DNA from: Chitinophaga pinensis
Lineage (GTDB): Bacteria; Bacteroidota; Bacteroidia; UKL13-3
Assembly: GCA_945898275.1 (NCBI GenBank)
Contig: CAMDHZ010000004.1
Span: forward strand, 1-64,000
Length of the DNA stretch: 64,000 bases
Reading direction: 5' to 3'
Shown here piece after piece: positions 25,408 to 35,020 of this stretch (within the stretch, counting starts at the first letter, position 1; each line of letters opens with the position of its first letter). Made by a program: the position numbers and the translations under genes. The notes beneath the pieces are model-generated. The model searched no databases and was not told where the DNA came from. It saw only the letters and a program-made list of their open reading frames with translations.

Positions 25408-26564
25408 CACCATATTGGATATCTTCTAACGTTTATTTTCAAAGCATTTTCTATGGGTGTTTCACTTAATAGAACAAGATAACCCCCACCTCCAGCGCCG
25501 CTAATTTTGTACCCTAAAACCATATCTTTATACTGAGAGATTAATTGTATAATATCTTCGTCAACCATTCGAGGAAACATGGCTATTTGTGCTTCAAAAG
25601 AAGCTGTCATATGTTTTCCAATTGCTTTTAGGTCTTTTTCTAACAAGGCATTCCAGCAATCCTCAGCAGCCTTAGCAAGTAATTGGGCATCGATTGGGTT
25701 TAGGTTGGTTTGACCCAATACATGATAGTTATCTTTTCTTGACCCGAGTGGTAAAAAATATAAATGTTGCTCGAGCAATTGAAAAATAGATTCATCTTGG
25801 GTATTATCTATTTGTATTGGCCAATAATCTGCTTGATACATACTTTTGGTTAAGCCAGAATAAACGATGCCAATGCTATCTTGTGAGCCTGCTATTTCAT
25901 TAGTTCCAGGTGGATTTTCAAAAGCAAAAAGTTGCTTGGCTATCAATTCATCATTTGGTCTTGGAATTTGAGTATGCCACAATTGGGTGGCACATTTTCT
26001 TGTGCTGGTTGCCATGCCACTGCGCGTATCAAATGCTAGGTTTGGTTCTATACAAAGGGTAATTACCGGTCCGCTAGCAAGTTTAGAAACAAAGGGTTGA
26101 TCTAACCAACCACCTGCCAAGTCTATGCGATAAGGGATTTGGTTTACTTCTCTTAAGGCGGTAGTAGAGCGTGCCGCTAAATCAGCATGCGGCGTTCTAG
26201 GTAGGACGATGTATTGAATGCCTTTTTGCTGGCATAAAGTTTCTTTATCTGCCGAATGTCCATCATGATTTACAATAAAAATATCCGGTTTTATTATTTC
26301 TAATTCTGGTAAGAAATCTAAGTATCCACTATCACTACTTATATAAACTTTGTGCACACAAGCAAGTGCTTCAAGTAAATATTTTCTTTCTGCTTCTGGG
26401 TTAATTGTTTTTCGTTTTTTTAAATCAAATATGGTTTGATCTGAGCCGAGGCAAATGTGCAGTTTTCCATAGGTTGCAGCACTTTTTAGGAAGGCCACAT
26501 GCCCACTGTGCAATAGGTCGAAACAACCACTCACCATTACTTTTTTATTTGCGTTATCTGTCAT
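25407..26564 (-). CDS. Fused cytidylyltransferase-like and GHMP-kinase-like protein
   Basis: Two domains are visible in 385 residues. Residues about 8-140 form a nucleotidyltransferase of the TagD/RfaE type with GCFDLLHSGHVAFL (HSGH at 19-22) and the later ARSTTALRE (about 131-139). Residues about 143-375 resemble a GHMP sugar kinase with PYRIDLAGGWLD (144-155), a loop TRSGMATST (180-188) in the place of the ATP loop, GSQDSIG (226-232) and SGAGGGGYLVLL (355-366). The gap between the first two kinase motifs is short. By context the substrate is L-fucose, giving a sugar phosphate and then a nucleotide sugar, but this is inference. It differs from the known FKP fusion, whose pyrophosphorylase domain is a different fold. 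Confidence 0.8.
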   Translation of the reverse strand: MTDNANKKVMVSGCFDLLHSGHVAFLKSAATYGKLHICLGSDQTIFDLKKRKTINPEAERKYLLEALACVHKVYISSDSGYLDFLPELEIIKPDIFIVNHDGHSADKETLCQQKGIQYIVLPRTPHADLAARSTTALREVNQIPYRIDLAGGWLDQPFVSKLASGPVITLCIEPNLAFDTRSGMATSTRKCATQLWHTQIPRPNDELIAKQLFAFENPPGTNEIAGSQDSIGIVYSGLTKSMYQADYWPIQIDNTQDESIFQLLEQHLYFLPLGSRKDNYHVLGQTNLNPIDAQLLAKAAEDCWNALLEKDLKAIGKHMTASFEAQIAMFPRMVDEDIIQLISQYKDMVLGYKISGAGGGGYLVLLSETPIENALKINVRRYPIW

Positions 26565-26617
26565 ACTTTGCTTCCTGATAAACTTAATATTTCAATTGTA
26601 AATAAAAAAATTCAACC

Positions 26618-27922
26618 ATGCGCATACTTTGTTTACTATTTTTATTCATTTGGTTCAAACCGAATCTTGCACAAACAGATAGCACCAAGATGCAATGGTT
26701 TAAGGATGCCAAATTAGGGATATTTATTCATTGGGGAATCTATGCTGTTGAGGGCACAACCGAATCATGGGCATTTTATAATAAGCAAGTGCCATATGAT
26801 GCCTATATGCGCCAGATAAAAGGGTTTAAGGCTGAGAATTATCAAGCTACAGAATGGGCAAAATTAATTAAAGAGAGTGGTGCTAAATATTGTGTTATTA
26901 CTGCCAAACACCATGATGGAGTTGCCTTGTATGATACCAAGATGAATGGCTTGAGCATTCCTAAAAAATCACCGGCTAAGAGAGATGTATTGAGTCCGTT
27001 TGTTCAAGCCTTAAAAAATGAGCAATTAAAAGTGGGTATATATTACTCTTTAATTGATTGGTCACATCCAGATTATCCAGGTTTTACAAAAGATTCTAGC
27101 AGGTATAATCTTTTAAATGAGCCCTTACGTTGGCAAAAGTTCACCAAGTTTTTGCATGGCCAGATTCAGGAATTAAGCACGGCATATCAACCAGATTTGT
27201 GGTGGTTTGATGGCGATTGGGACCACAGTGCCCAAGAGTGGCAGGCTAAAGAAATTCGGGAAAGAATTCTAAAAGCCAAGCCAAGTGCAATTATCAATGG
27301 TCGTTTGCAGGGTTATGGAGATTACGCTACACCCGAGCAAAACTTTCCTGTGAGCAAACCTACTGAGGAGGCTTGGGAATTATGCATGACCATTAACGAC
27401 AATTGGGGCTATCGTTCAATTGATACCAATTATAAAACTGCATATGAACTCATTAGCATCTTTGCCGATTGCATTGGCTATGGAGGAAATTTACTATTGG
27501 ATTTGGCGCCCAAGTCAGATGGGACGTTTCCCGATAGACAAAAGTACCTAATTAAGGAGTTGGGTAAATGGATCCATAAACATGCTGAAGCTATTTATGG
27601 TGCCACCGCGGGCTTGCCACAAGGTCACTTTTACGGTGCTAGCACCTTATCTAAAGACTCTATGAACTTGTATTTATTTGTAAATAGCAGCAATGCAAAT
27701 AGTATTTATGTAAAGGGATTAAAGAATAAAATACTAAAGGCTGAAATTGTAGGAACTGCAGAAGCTATTAAACCTAAAATAGTAGGTAAGATTTACTGGA
27801 GTTCGGTTCCTGGTTTAGTGTTTTTAGATATTCCACCTGATGCCCAAGATGACTATATTACAGTGGTTAAACTAAGTTTAGAGAAACCCTTGCAATTGTA
27901 TAATGGCAAAGGAGGATTGTAA
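26618..27922 (+). CDS. Secreted GH29 alpha-L-fucosidase (second copy)
   Basis: The protein of 434 residues has a short signal peptide (RILCLLFLFIWFKPNLAQ), the GH29 core beginning KLGIFIHWGIYAV, the AKHHDGVALYDTK block (about 96-108) and nucleophile Asp198 in DLWWFDGDWD. The Trp-rich WWFDGDW is like fucosidases acting on terminal fucose in plant or mucin glycans. An exact 15-mer motif (26650-26664) is placed inside the signal peptide and reads Phe-Lys-Pro. It diverges from the kinase fusion gene and converges with the DegT-like gene (14 bp gap). Confidence 0.93.
   Translation: MRILCLLFLFIWFKPNLAQTDSTKMQWFKDAKLGIFIHWGIYAVEGTTESWAFYNKQVPYDAYMRQIKGFKAENYQATEWAKLIKESGAKYCVITAKHHDGVALYDTKMNGLSIPKKSPAKRDVLSPFVQALKNEQLKVGIYYSLIDWSHPDYPGFTKDSSRYNLLNEPLRWQKFTKFLHGQIQELSTAYQPDLWWFDGDWDHSAQEWQAKEIRERILKAKPSAIINGRLQGYGDYATPEQNFPVSKPTEEAWELCMTINDNWGYRSIDTNYKTAYELISIFADCIGYGGNLLLDLAPKSDGTFPDRQKYLIKELGKWIHKHAEAIYGATAGLPQGHFYGASTLSKDSMNLYLFVNSSNANSIYVKGLKNKILKAEIVGTAEAIKPKIVGKIYWSSVPGLVFLDIPPDAQDDYITVVKLSLEKPLQLYNGKGGL
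26650..26664 (+). repeat. Iterated motif TTGGTTCAAACCGAA
   Basis: Exact 15-mer copy inside the signal peptide of the second fucosidase, read as Trp-Phe-Lys-Pro. Confidence 0.85.
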
Positions 27923-27936
27923 AGCGCAAGATTGAA

Positions 27937-28872
27937 TTAATTTTGGACTTGAATATATTGCTCAGTTACAAACTTAAAATAATCAATATCTGCTTCGCTT
28001 AAATAGTGATGGCAAGGGATAAAAAAGGCATCCTCTCCATAGAAAACACTGTTTTGAATTCCTTGAGCGTACAAGTAGTTTTTAAAACTTGGTAAATCTT
28101 TGATGATTTGTTGGTTGTTCAATAGTAGCAGTGAAGGCACTACTTCAGGCTCGCTTGGAAACCTTAGGCTAAAGCCCAATGATTCAAAGGCTGCGCTTGC
28201 ATACTTGTGCAATTCACTTCTTTTCTGAAGGATATTGCCTACTTCTCTTAATTCAAAACCAACTACCTTTAAAACATAGTTTATTTCATCGCTTGTTAGA
28301 GATACTTTGTTCAATAGTTTTCGGTTTGAACCAACGTCTTTTCCAACTAGTAATCCACCTATTTGAATGCTAAAAAACTTAGGAAAGCTATATACACTGT
28401 AGTTGCCATATAGGCCAATTTTATGATGGTCATCTTGGCTAAAAAAGGTAGTACAACAATCCTCAATAACTGGCAGGCCAGTATTCACCAATCCAACCAT
28501 ATCTTTAAATAAATATCCAAACTCATGATTGACAAAATAGGCAGCAGTTGACTCGCTTGCTTCACGGTCCCATTGGCAGTAATTAGAAAGGGTAGAGGTA
28601 ACGCAGCCGCTAATATAAAGGTTATGAGAAGGTGTTAGAATACTTATGTTTTGAGTTAACTCAAGGTTAAGCTCCTCCATGGTAAAGGCAATGGCTTCTC
28701 TACCGTTTTTGGTAACAAGCCAATTGTTCTCTCCAAATCGTTCATTAAAATAGGTTTGTGCATATTCTGCCCAACCCGCATCAATTTTGGCATTGCGGGC
28801 AATAGATGCAGTAACAAAAGCACCAATACGAAAAGCAGGCATTAAATATGGGTCGGGGTTTGTAACAAACAT
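27937..28872 (-). CDS. DegT/DnrJ/EryC1-like aminotransferase-fold protein
   Basis: This 311-residue protein follows the fold-type I PLP pattern: the WLVTKNGREAIAFTM N-terminal helix, VIEDCCTTFFSQDDHHKIG near residue 135, and the presumed PLP lysine in YSVYSFPKFFSIQIGGLLVG. It is shorter than a typical DegT enzyme (about 370), with some active-site blocks reduced, so it may be a degenerate or specialised member. Function is likely in sugar or lipid modification. An exact 15-mer motif copy (28320-28334) is inside it, read as Gly-Ser-Asn. Convergent with the second fucosidase. Confidence 0.72.
   Translation of the reverse strand: MFVTNPDPYLMPAFRIGAFVTASIARNAKIDAGWAEYAQTYFNERFGENNWLVTKNGREAIAFTMEELNLELTQNISILTPSHNLYISGCVTSTLSNYCQWDREASESTAAYFVNHEFGYLFKDMVGLVNTGLPVIEDCCTTFFSQDDHHKIGLYGNYSVYSFPKFFSIQIGGLLVGKDVGSNRKLLNKVSLTSDEINYVLKVVGFELREVGNILQKRSELHKYASAAFESLGFSLRFPSEPEVVPSLLLLNNQQIIKDLPSFKNYLYAQGIQNSVFYGEDAFFIPCHHYLSEADIDYFKFVTEQYIQVQN
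28320..28334 (-). repeat. Iterated motif TTGGTTCAAACCGAA (minus strand)
   Basis: Exact 15-mer on the minus strand inside the DegT-like gene, read as Val-Gly-Ser-Asn-Arg; a different frame from the copy at 26650. Confidence 0.85.
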
Positions 28873-28946
28873 TGATAGCGTATTAATTTAATGGTTTTCC
28901 TTGGGGCCAAAGCTAATGAAAATTGAGATTGTCTAAGCGCATTTTT

Positions 28947-30497
28947 TTACAGTCCACCCCAACTCTCTCTGTCTAGGCTTCGGTATTGAATCGCTTCTGC
29001 GAGGTGTTCGGTTTTGATTTCTTCGCTACCAGCTAAATCACTAATGGTTCGGGCAACTTTTAATATTCTATCATATGCCCTTGCAGATAATTTTAGCTTA
29101 TTCATCGCCCCTTTAAGTAAGGCGTTAGAGGCCTGACTCAGTTCGCAAAATTCTCTTGCCATGGTGGCACTCATTTGTGAATTACTGTAAACTCCTTCAA
29201 TGTCTTTAAAGCGCTCGCTCTGTATGGCCCTAGCATTAACAACTCTTGACCGAATCTCCTTGCTCTTTTCTGCTTTTCTTCTTTCAGTAAGTTGATCGAA
29301 ATCTACTGGTGTAACTTCAATGTGAATATCAATTCTGTCTAATAATGGACCGCTTACTTTACTCAAGTACTTTTGTACCACAGTGCTGCCACAAATGCAT
29401 TCTTTTTCTGGGTGGTTAAAATAACCACAGGGGCATGGGTTCATGCTAGCAATAAGCATAAAACTTGCTGGGTATTCCATGCTAAATCTCGCTCTAGAAA
29501 TGGTAATTTTCCTTTCTTCTAGCGGCTGTCTCATTACTTCTAAAACTTGTCTTTTGAATTCGGGTAATTCATCTAAAAACAAAACTCCGTTATGGGCCAA
29601 GGAAATTTCGCCTGGTTGAGGATGGTTACCTCCACCCACTAAGGCTACATCACTAATCGTATGATGAGGTGCTCTAAATGGCCTACCATAAAGCAAGGAA
29701 CTATTTTTAGGAAGTTTGCCAGCTACCGAATGGATTTTTGTTGTTTCAAGGGCTTCCTGTAAGTTTAGAGGTGGTAAAATTCCAGGTAATCTTTTTGCAA
29801 GCATTGTCTTTCCAGCACCAGGTGGGCCAATGAGTATCACATTATGACCGCCAGCTGCAGCAATTTCCATGGCACGTTTGATGTTTTCTTGTCCGCGTAC
29901 ATCTGCAAAATCATCTACTAATTGGGCTTGATTTTCTTCAAATTCTCTGCGTGTATCAACCACATGTTGCTGCAATGCGTTTTCCTCTCCTTTAAAAAAG
30001 GAAACCACTTCTGTTAAGTTATTTGCTCCAAATACTTTTAAATTGTTAACAATGGCAGCTTCTCTCGCATTTTCCATAGGCAAAATAAAGCCATCATAGT
30101 TTTCTTTTCTCGCTTGAATGGCAATAGGTAATGCACCTTTGATAGGTTTTAGTGTGCCATCTAATGCAAGTTCTCCCATCATGATGTAACGCTCAACTGC
30201 AGGGTTTTCAATTTGTCCGGTTGCGGCCATAAATCCAATAGCCAAAGGCAAATCATAGGCACTGCCTTCCTTTCTGATGTCGGCTGGCGCCATATTAATG
30301 ACTACCTTTTTTCGAGGCATTAAATAGTTGTTGTATAGCAAAGCACTTTCCATGCGTTGATGACTCTCTTTAACCGCATTATCTGGTAAGCCCACCAAGA
30401 AGTAGCCAATGCCTGCATCGTCGCTGGCATTCACCTCCATTGTAATTGTAACGGCATTTACGCCATAAACAGCACTTCCATAGGTTCTAATCAACAT
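28947..30497 (-). CDS. YifB/ComM-family Mg-chelatase-like AAA+ ATPase
   Basis: ComM in naturally competent bacteria is a branch-migration helicase for incoming DNA. The N-terminal ChlI domain (YGVNAVTITMEVNASDDAG, VGLPDNAVKESHQRM) is followed by the AAA+ core with Walker A GPPGAGKTMLAKRLPG, ELPEFKRQVLEVMRQPLEE, and a CPCGYFNHPEKECICG zinc motif. I choose the start at 30497 (MLIRTYGSAVYG), where family proteins begin; the frame upstream to 30608 lacks similarity. Length is then 516 residues. Its presence is of interest because of the iterated motif in this genome, but it is widespread in bacteria, so the link is only speculative. Confidence 0.93.
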   Translation of the reverse strand: MLIRTYGSAVYGVNAVTITMEVNASDDAGIGYFLVGLPDNAVKESHQRMESALLYNNYLMPRKKVVINMAPADIRKEGSAYDLPLAIGFMAATGQIENPAVERYIMMGELALDGTLKPIKGALPIAIQARKENYDGFILPMENAREAAIVNNLKVFGANNLTEVVSFFKGEENALQQHVVDTRREFEENQAQLVDDFADVRGQENIKRAMEIAAAGGHNVILIGPPGAGKTMLAKRLPGILPPLNLQEALETTKIHSVAGKLPKNSSLLYGRPFRAPHHTISDVALVGGGNHPQPGEISLAHNGVLFLDELPEFKRQVLEVMRQPLEERKITISRARFSMEYPASFMLIASMNPCPCGYFNHPEKECICGSTVVQKYLSKVSGPLLDRIDIHIEVTPVDFDQLTERRKAEKSKEIRSRVVNARAIQSERFKDIEGVYSNSQMSATMAREFCELSQASNALLKGAMNKLKLSARAYDRILKVARTISDLAGSEEIKTEHLAEAIQYRSLDRESWGGL

Positions 30498-30658
30498 GTT
30501 TAATAAATTATTTCTTTTCAGTGCAGGTAGTATATTTGCCCTTTCACTTATATGTTTATTTTGTTGCAAGAAACAGCATCGAGGATGAATAAAAAAAGTT
30601 GAAATCACTAGATTGAAAATAAAAATCTGATAAGTAAGATAACCACTATATCATTTGA

Positions 30659-32485
30659 ATGAAAGACATTGTTAAAATTTTAAGATACGTTGCTCCCTAC
30701 AAAACACTTGCAGCTCTTAACGTATTGTTTAATGCCGTATCAATTATAACTGGACTGTTTTCCGTTGCCTTGGTTATACCATTTTTGAATGTCTTATTTG
30801 ATAGAAATGAGCAAATTGCTGTTAAGCCAGATCTTTCTTTAAGTACAGAATCTGTTACCAATTATTTTAAATTTTTGGTTTCTGAATTGATTAGAACGCA
30901 TGGTTCAGAGGCTGCATTATTATTTATTATTGGGTCTGTTTTGGCAAGTATTTTACTAAAAAATCTGTTTAGATATTTAGGCCTTTATGTGATGGTCTTG
31001 TTAAGGAATTTCATCATCCGAGACTTGCGTGCAAGCATGTATAGTAGAATTTTAATATTGCCTTTATCCTATTTTTCCTCTGAAAGAAAAGGTGATTTAA
31101 TAAGTAGAATGAGCAACGATATTGCAGACGTTGAAGTTTCAATAATGAGTTCACTAGAAGCATTGTTTAGGGAACCAATGTCCATCATTTTTTCTATTGC
31201 AGTGCTAGTTTGGATCAACCCATACTTAACGTTATTGGTTTTTTTGACCCTTCCTGTTGCTGTAGCAATAATTGCTTTAATTGGCAAAACACTTAAGAAG
31301 CAAGCCACTAAAGGGCAATCCCAAATGGGCAGATTAATTGCTTTGTTCGAAGAAACCTTAGGTGGGGTAAGAATCATTAAAGCCTTTAGTGCTCAATCTT
31401 TTTTTGACAAGAAATTTTATAAGGAGAACGAAAACTATACAAATTTAAGTATCAAAATAAATCATTTGAATGATGCAAATTCTCCAATTTCTGAGACCTT
31501 AAGCGTGGCAATTTTATCTCTTATTTTATGGGTTGGGGGTAAAATGGCACTTGCTAATAATGGTAGTTTATCAGCTGGTGAGTTCATTGGTTTTATTGCA
31601 ATTTTTTCACAGATAATTTCTCCAGCCAAGCAGTTTTCTACAGCCTTTAATCGCGTACAAAAGGGACTAGCTTCTCTAAATCGAATCAATGAAGTTGTGT
31701 CGAGCGAGGAAATTATTACAGAAATGCCCAACGCGCAGTCAATTGGAAGTTTAAATGCTAAAATTGAATTGAGAAATGTGTCTTTTCACTACAATGGTGA
31801 ATATGTATTAAAGAATGTAAACCTTATCATAGAAAAAGGAAAAACTGTAGCTTTAGTAGGTCCGAGTGGTGGAGGTAAATCTACTTTGGCAGATTTAATT
31901 CCGAGATTTTATGACCCAATTGAAGGTGAGGTGCTTATTGATGGCGTAAATATAAAAAATTATAAAATATTAGAACTTAGACGCCTTATGGGAATCGTTA
32001 CCCAAGAGAGTATTTTATTCAATGACTCAATTGCCAACAATATTGCTTTTGGGAAAAGTGGCATTTCAAAGGATTTGATTGAAGAAGCTGCTAAGGTGGC
32101 ACATGCCCATGATTTTATATTAGGAACGGATAACGGTTATCAAACCAATATTGGAGATCGCGGAAATAAGCTAAGCGGTGGGCAGCGTCAACGTTTAAGC
32201 ATTGCTAGAGCTGTTTTAGCCGACCCTGCAATTATGATTTTGGATGAAGCCACTTCTGCCTTAGATACCACTAGCGAACGTTTGGTTCAAGCCGCACTAT
32301 TTGATGCCATGAAAGGTAGAACCACAGTAGTTATTGCACACAGGTTAAGCACTATACAAAATGCCGATTTAATTGTAGTTTTAGATAAGGGTCATATTGT
32401 ACAAACTGGAACGCATTTAGAATTGATTTCACACGAAGGATTGTATAGGGATTTGCATCATCTTCAGAAGCTTGCAGAATCTTAG
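30659..32485 (+). CDS. ABC transporter, MsbA-type lipid/multidrug exporter (full half-transporter)
   Basis: A 608-residue fused membrane-ATPase half-transporter. The N-terminal domain has six membrane helices (about residues 15-325). The ATPase has Walker A GPSGGGKST at 401-409, the signature LSGGQRQRLSIARA, Walker B IMILDEATSALD and the AHRLSTIQNADLIVVLD H-loop. MsbA-like proteins flip lipid A or other lipids and form homodimers. It is followed after 57 bp by feoA; the genes may be separate units, as a weak spacing break precedes feoA. Confidence 0.9.
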   Translation: MKDIVKILRYVAPYKTLAALNVLFNAVSIITGLFSVALVIPFLNVLFDRNEQIAVKPDLSLSTESVTNYFKFLVSELIRTHGSEAALLFIIGSVLASILLKNLFRYLGLYVMVLLRNFIIRDLRASMYSRILILPLSYFSSERKGDLISRMSNDIADVEVSIMSSLEALFREPMSIIFSIAVLVWINPYLTLLVFLTLPVAVAIIALIGKTLKKQATKGQSQMGRLIALFEETLGGVRIIKAFSAQSFFDKKFYKENENYTNLSIKINHLNDANSPISETLSVAILSLILWVGGKMALANNGSLSAGEFIGFIAIFSQIISPAKQFSTAFNRVQKGLASLNRINEVVSSEEIITEMPNAQSIGSLNAKIELRNVSFHYNGEYVLKNVNLIIEKGKTVALVGPSGGGKSTLADLIPRFYDPIEGEVLIDGVNIKNYKILELRRLMGIVTQESILFNDSIANNIAFGKSGISKDLIEEAAKVAHAHDFILGTDNGYQTNIGDRGNKLSGGQRQRLSIARAVLADPAIMILDEATSALDTTSERLVQAALFDAMKGRTTVVIAHRLSTIQNADLIVVLDKGHIVQTGTHLELISHEGLYRDLHHLQKLAES

Positions 32486-32542
32486 TATTTACTGACAACA
32501 ATCATTTGGCTGCTATTTAGAAAAGGTCTAAATTGCCCGCCA

Positions 32543-32767
32543 ATGAATTTATCACAAATCAAGTTTGGTGAGGTAGCAACCATTACAAAAGTGAAAGGCA
32601 ATTTGCTAGCCTTAAAGCTTTTTGAAATGGGCGTTTTACCTGGCGAAGAAGTTGCATTAGAAAATGTTGCCCCATTTGGAGACCCGATTGCCGTGAGAGT
32701 TGGAGAGTATAAGTTGTGTTTGCGTTTACAAGATGCAGCCCACATCGAAATAAAAATTAACAAATGA
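32543..32767 (+). CDS. feoA: Ferrous iron transport protein FeoA
   Basis: The 74-residue protein has the SH3-like FeoA fold: LSQIKFGEVATITKV, LLALKLFEMGVLPGEEVALEN, and PIAVRVGEYKLCLRLQDAAHIEIK. FeoA partners the FeoB channel at the inner membrane. The end overlaps the feoB start by 4 bp (ATGA), giving translational coupling. Confidence 0.95.
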   Translation: MNLSQIKFGEVATITKVKGNLLALKLFEMGVLPGEEVALENVAPFGDPIAVRVGEYKLCLRLQDAAHIEIKINK

Positions 32768-34884
32768 GGCGAAAGATAACCGTTGCATTGGTTGGTAATC
32801 CCAACTGTGGCAAAACATCTCTATTTAACGCCTTAACAGGTATGAACCAAAAGGTGAGTAATTTCCCAGGAACTACTGTAGAAAAGAAGTCTGGTGAAAT
32901 GAAGTTGAATAGTGAAGTCTCCCTGCAAATCATAGACTTGCCTGGAACCTATAGCCTATATCCCAAATCAGCCGACGAATTGGTAACCTACGAATTGCTG
33001 CGAAACAAAGCAGAAACTAATTTTCCTGATGTGGTTATTTTTATCGCAGATGCTTCAAACTTAAAGCGCAATCTATTGCTTTTTACACAAGTATGCGATT
33101 TAGGCTGCCCTGCTATTTTAGCCTTAAATATGGTAGACGTAGCAGAACGACGTGGTATTTATTATAATTCAGAATTGCTTTCCAAAGAATTGGGTGTGCC
33201 TGTAATTCCTATAAATGCTAGAAAAAAAACAGGGCTTGAACCCTTAAAGGAAATTTTAATTCATCATTTACCAAAAGAGTATAATACTTATTTTAGTTTA
33301 GAGAAAATTGACCCTGATTTTTTAAACATGGTAAGCAAGGTTACAGATAAGCGCAATCCTTATGCTGCTCTTCAATATGCCATAAATGCTGCCGAATTAA
33401 TCAGTGAAAAATCTGCCAGAATCAAAGAAATATTTGAAAACTATAAGTTTGATGCACGACAGTTTCAGGAAGATGAGGTCTTTGCGAGGTATCACATTAT
33501 TGATAATGCAGTTAAGCAGGCCAGAGTGCATAAAGAGCATAGCTTAAAGAAATCTGTAACACGAAAAATTGATGCAGTGCTTACCCATCGTATTTTTGGA
33601 ATTTTGATTTTTTTATCCTTGATGTTTTTGATTTTCCAGGCAGTTTTTAGTTGGAGCAGTTATCCAATGGATTGGGTAGAAGCTGGCTTTTCAGAATTGA
33701 GCCGTTATATCCAAACAAATTTGCCAGAAGGTGTGCTCAATGATCTATTGGTTCAAGGTATTTTGGCTGGGTTAAGTGGTGTTATAGTTTTCTTGCCTCA
33801 AATAATTGTTCTCTTTCTTTTTATAGCCATTCTTGAAGATGTTGGCTATATGGCGCGAGTTGGATTCATTATGGATAGAATTATGCGCCCATTTGGTTTA
33901 AATGGAAAGTCAATTGTGCCACTCATAAGCGGAATGGCCTGCGCTGTGCCTAGCATAATGGCTAGCAGAAGTATCGAAAATAAAAAGGAAAGGCTCATTA
34001 CTATGCTAGTAATTCCATTAATGAGTTGTTCCGCCCGCTTACCAGTTTATACTTTATTGATTTCACTTTTTATTCCAGATACTGCAGTTTGGGGGCCTTT
34101 TAATATTCATGGCCTGGTGCTTATGCTCATGTATTTTATTGGATTTGCGGCCGCATTGGTAAGTGCATGGATTTTTAAATTCTTTATTAAAAGTACCCAA
34201 ATCAATTATTTTTTAATGGAATTACCAGGCTATAAAATGCCTGTTGCTTCAAATATCCTAATTACCCTTTATGAAAAGGCTGGAGCTTTTGTATTTGGCG
34301 CAGGTAAAATTATCATCGCCGTTTCCATTGTTTTATGGGTTTTGGCTTCTACTGGTCCAACTAAGCAAATGCATGCAGTTGCAGATAGGTTTGAGGTAAT
34401 TACTCAAAACATGACAGAGGCTGAAAGAAACGAAGCTATAATTAACGGTTTGAACCTACAAAAAGACGCAGCTTTGTTGGAAGCTAGCTATGCAGGTCAG
34501 TTTGGTAAATTTATTGAACCTGCAATTCGGCCCTTAGGTTTTGATTGGAAAATTGGCATCTCATTATTAACTTCCTTGGCAGCCAGAGAAGTATTTGTGG
34601 GCACCATGAGCACAATTTATAGCGTTAGTGGCACAGATGATAATTTAGATTCAATTAGAGAGGCTATGCTAAAAGAAACTAATGTTAGCACGGGGAAGCC
34701 AAGCTATTCACTTGCAACTGTTTTTTCTTTATTGCTTTTTTATGCATTCGCATTGCAATGCATGAGCACTGTAGCAATTGTAAAAAAGGAGACAGGCAAA
34801 ACCAAGTGGGCGGTAATTCAGTTTATTTACATGACAGTTTTGGCATATGGCAGTAGTTTGGTTGTTTATCAGATTTTTGGCTGA
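32764..34884 (+). CDS. feoB: Ferrous iron transporter FeoB
   Basis: FeoB imports Fe2+ with a cytoplasmic G domain and a polytopic channel. The G domain has GNPNCGKTSLFNALTG (about 11-26), FPGTTVEKKSG switch I, DLPGTYSL (G3) and NMVD (G4). Nine or so membrane segments follow, with the two Gate domains and the conserved SGMACAVPSIMASR block and RLPVYTLLIS. Length 706 is typical of Bacteroidota. An exact motif copy (34447-34456) reads Gly-Leu-Asn in the loop near residue 565. No FeoC or Fur box was recognised. Confidence 0.95.
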   Translation: MRRKITVALVGNPNCGKTSLFNALTGMNQKVSNFPGTTVEKKSGEMKLNSEVSLQIIDLPGTYSLYPKSADELVTYELLRNKAETNFPDVVIFIADASNLKRNLLLFTQVCDLGCPAILALNMVDVAERRGIYYNSELLSKELGVPVIPINARKKTGLEPLKEILIHHLPKEYNTYFSLEKIDPDFLNMVSKVTDKRNPYAALQYAINAAELISEKSARIKEIFENYKFDARQFQEDEVFARYHIIDNAVKQARVHKEHSLKKSVTRKIDAVLTHRIFGILIFLSLMFLIFQAVFSWSSYPMDWVEAGFSELSRYIQTNLPEGVLNDLLVQGILAGLSGVIVFLPQIIVLFLFIAILEDVGYMARVGFIMDRIMRPFGLNGKSIVPLISGMACAVPSIMASRSIENKKERLITMLVIPLMSCSARLPVYTLLISLFIPDTAVWGPFNIHGLVLMLMYFIGFAAALVSAWIFKFFIKSTQINYFLMELPGYKMPVASNILITLYEKAGAFVFGAGKIIIAVSIVLWVLASTGPTKQMHAVADRFEVITQNMTEAERNEAIINGLNLQKDAALLEASYAGQFGKFIEPAIRPLGFDWKIGISLLTSLAAREVFVGTMSTIYSVSGTDDNLDSIREAMLKETNVSTGKPSYSLATVFSLLLFYAFALQCMSTVAIVKKETGKTKWAVIQFIYMTVLAYGSSLVVYQIFG

Positions 34885-34952
34885 CAAATAAAAAAACGAT
34901 TAAATAACTAAGTGTTTGGTGATTAATAATTTATGTTTTTCGCCTTGATTTT

Positions 34953-34985
34953 TTGGCAGATAAACATAACTTTTCATGATATTTG
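34953..34985 (+). promoter_or_regulatory. Promoter-like TTG-N22-GATATTTG before rpoD
   Basis: TTG at 34953-34955 and GATATTTG at 34978-34985 resemble the -33/-7 pair with one mismatch in the -7 box. The ATG is 36 bp further on. Tentative. Confidence 0.35.
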
Positions 34986-35020
34986 CAGATTCTTAACTTT
35001 ACTATAGGAACCAATTTGAT

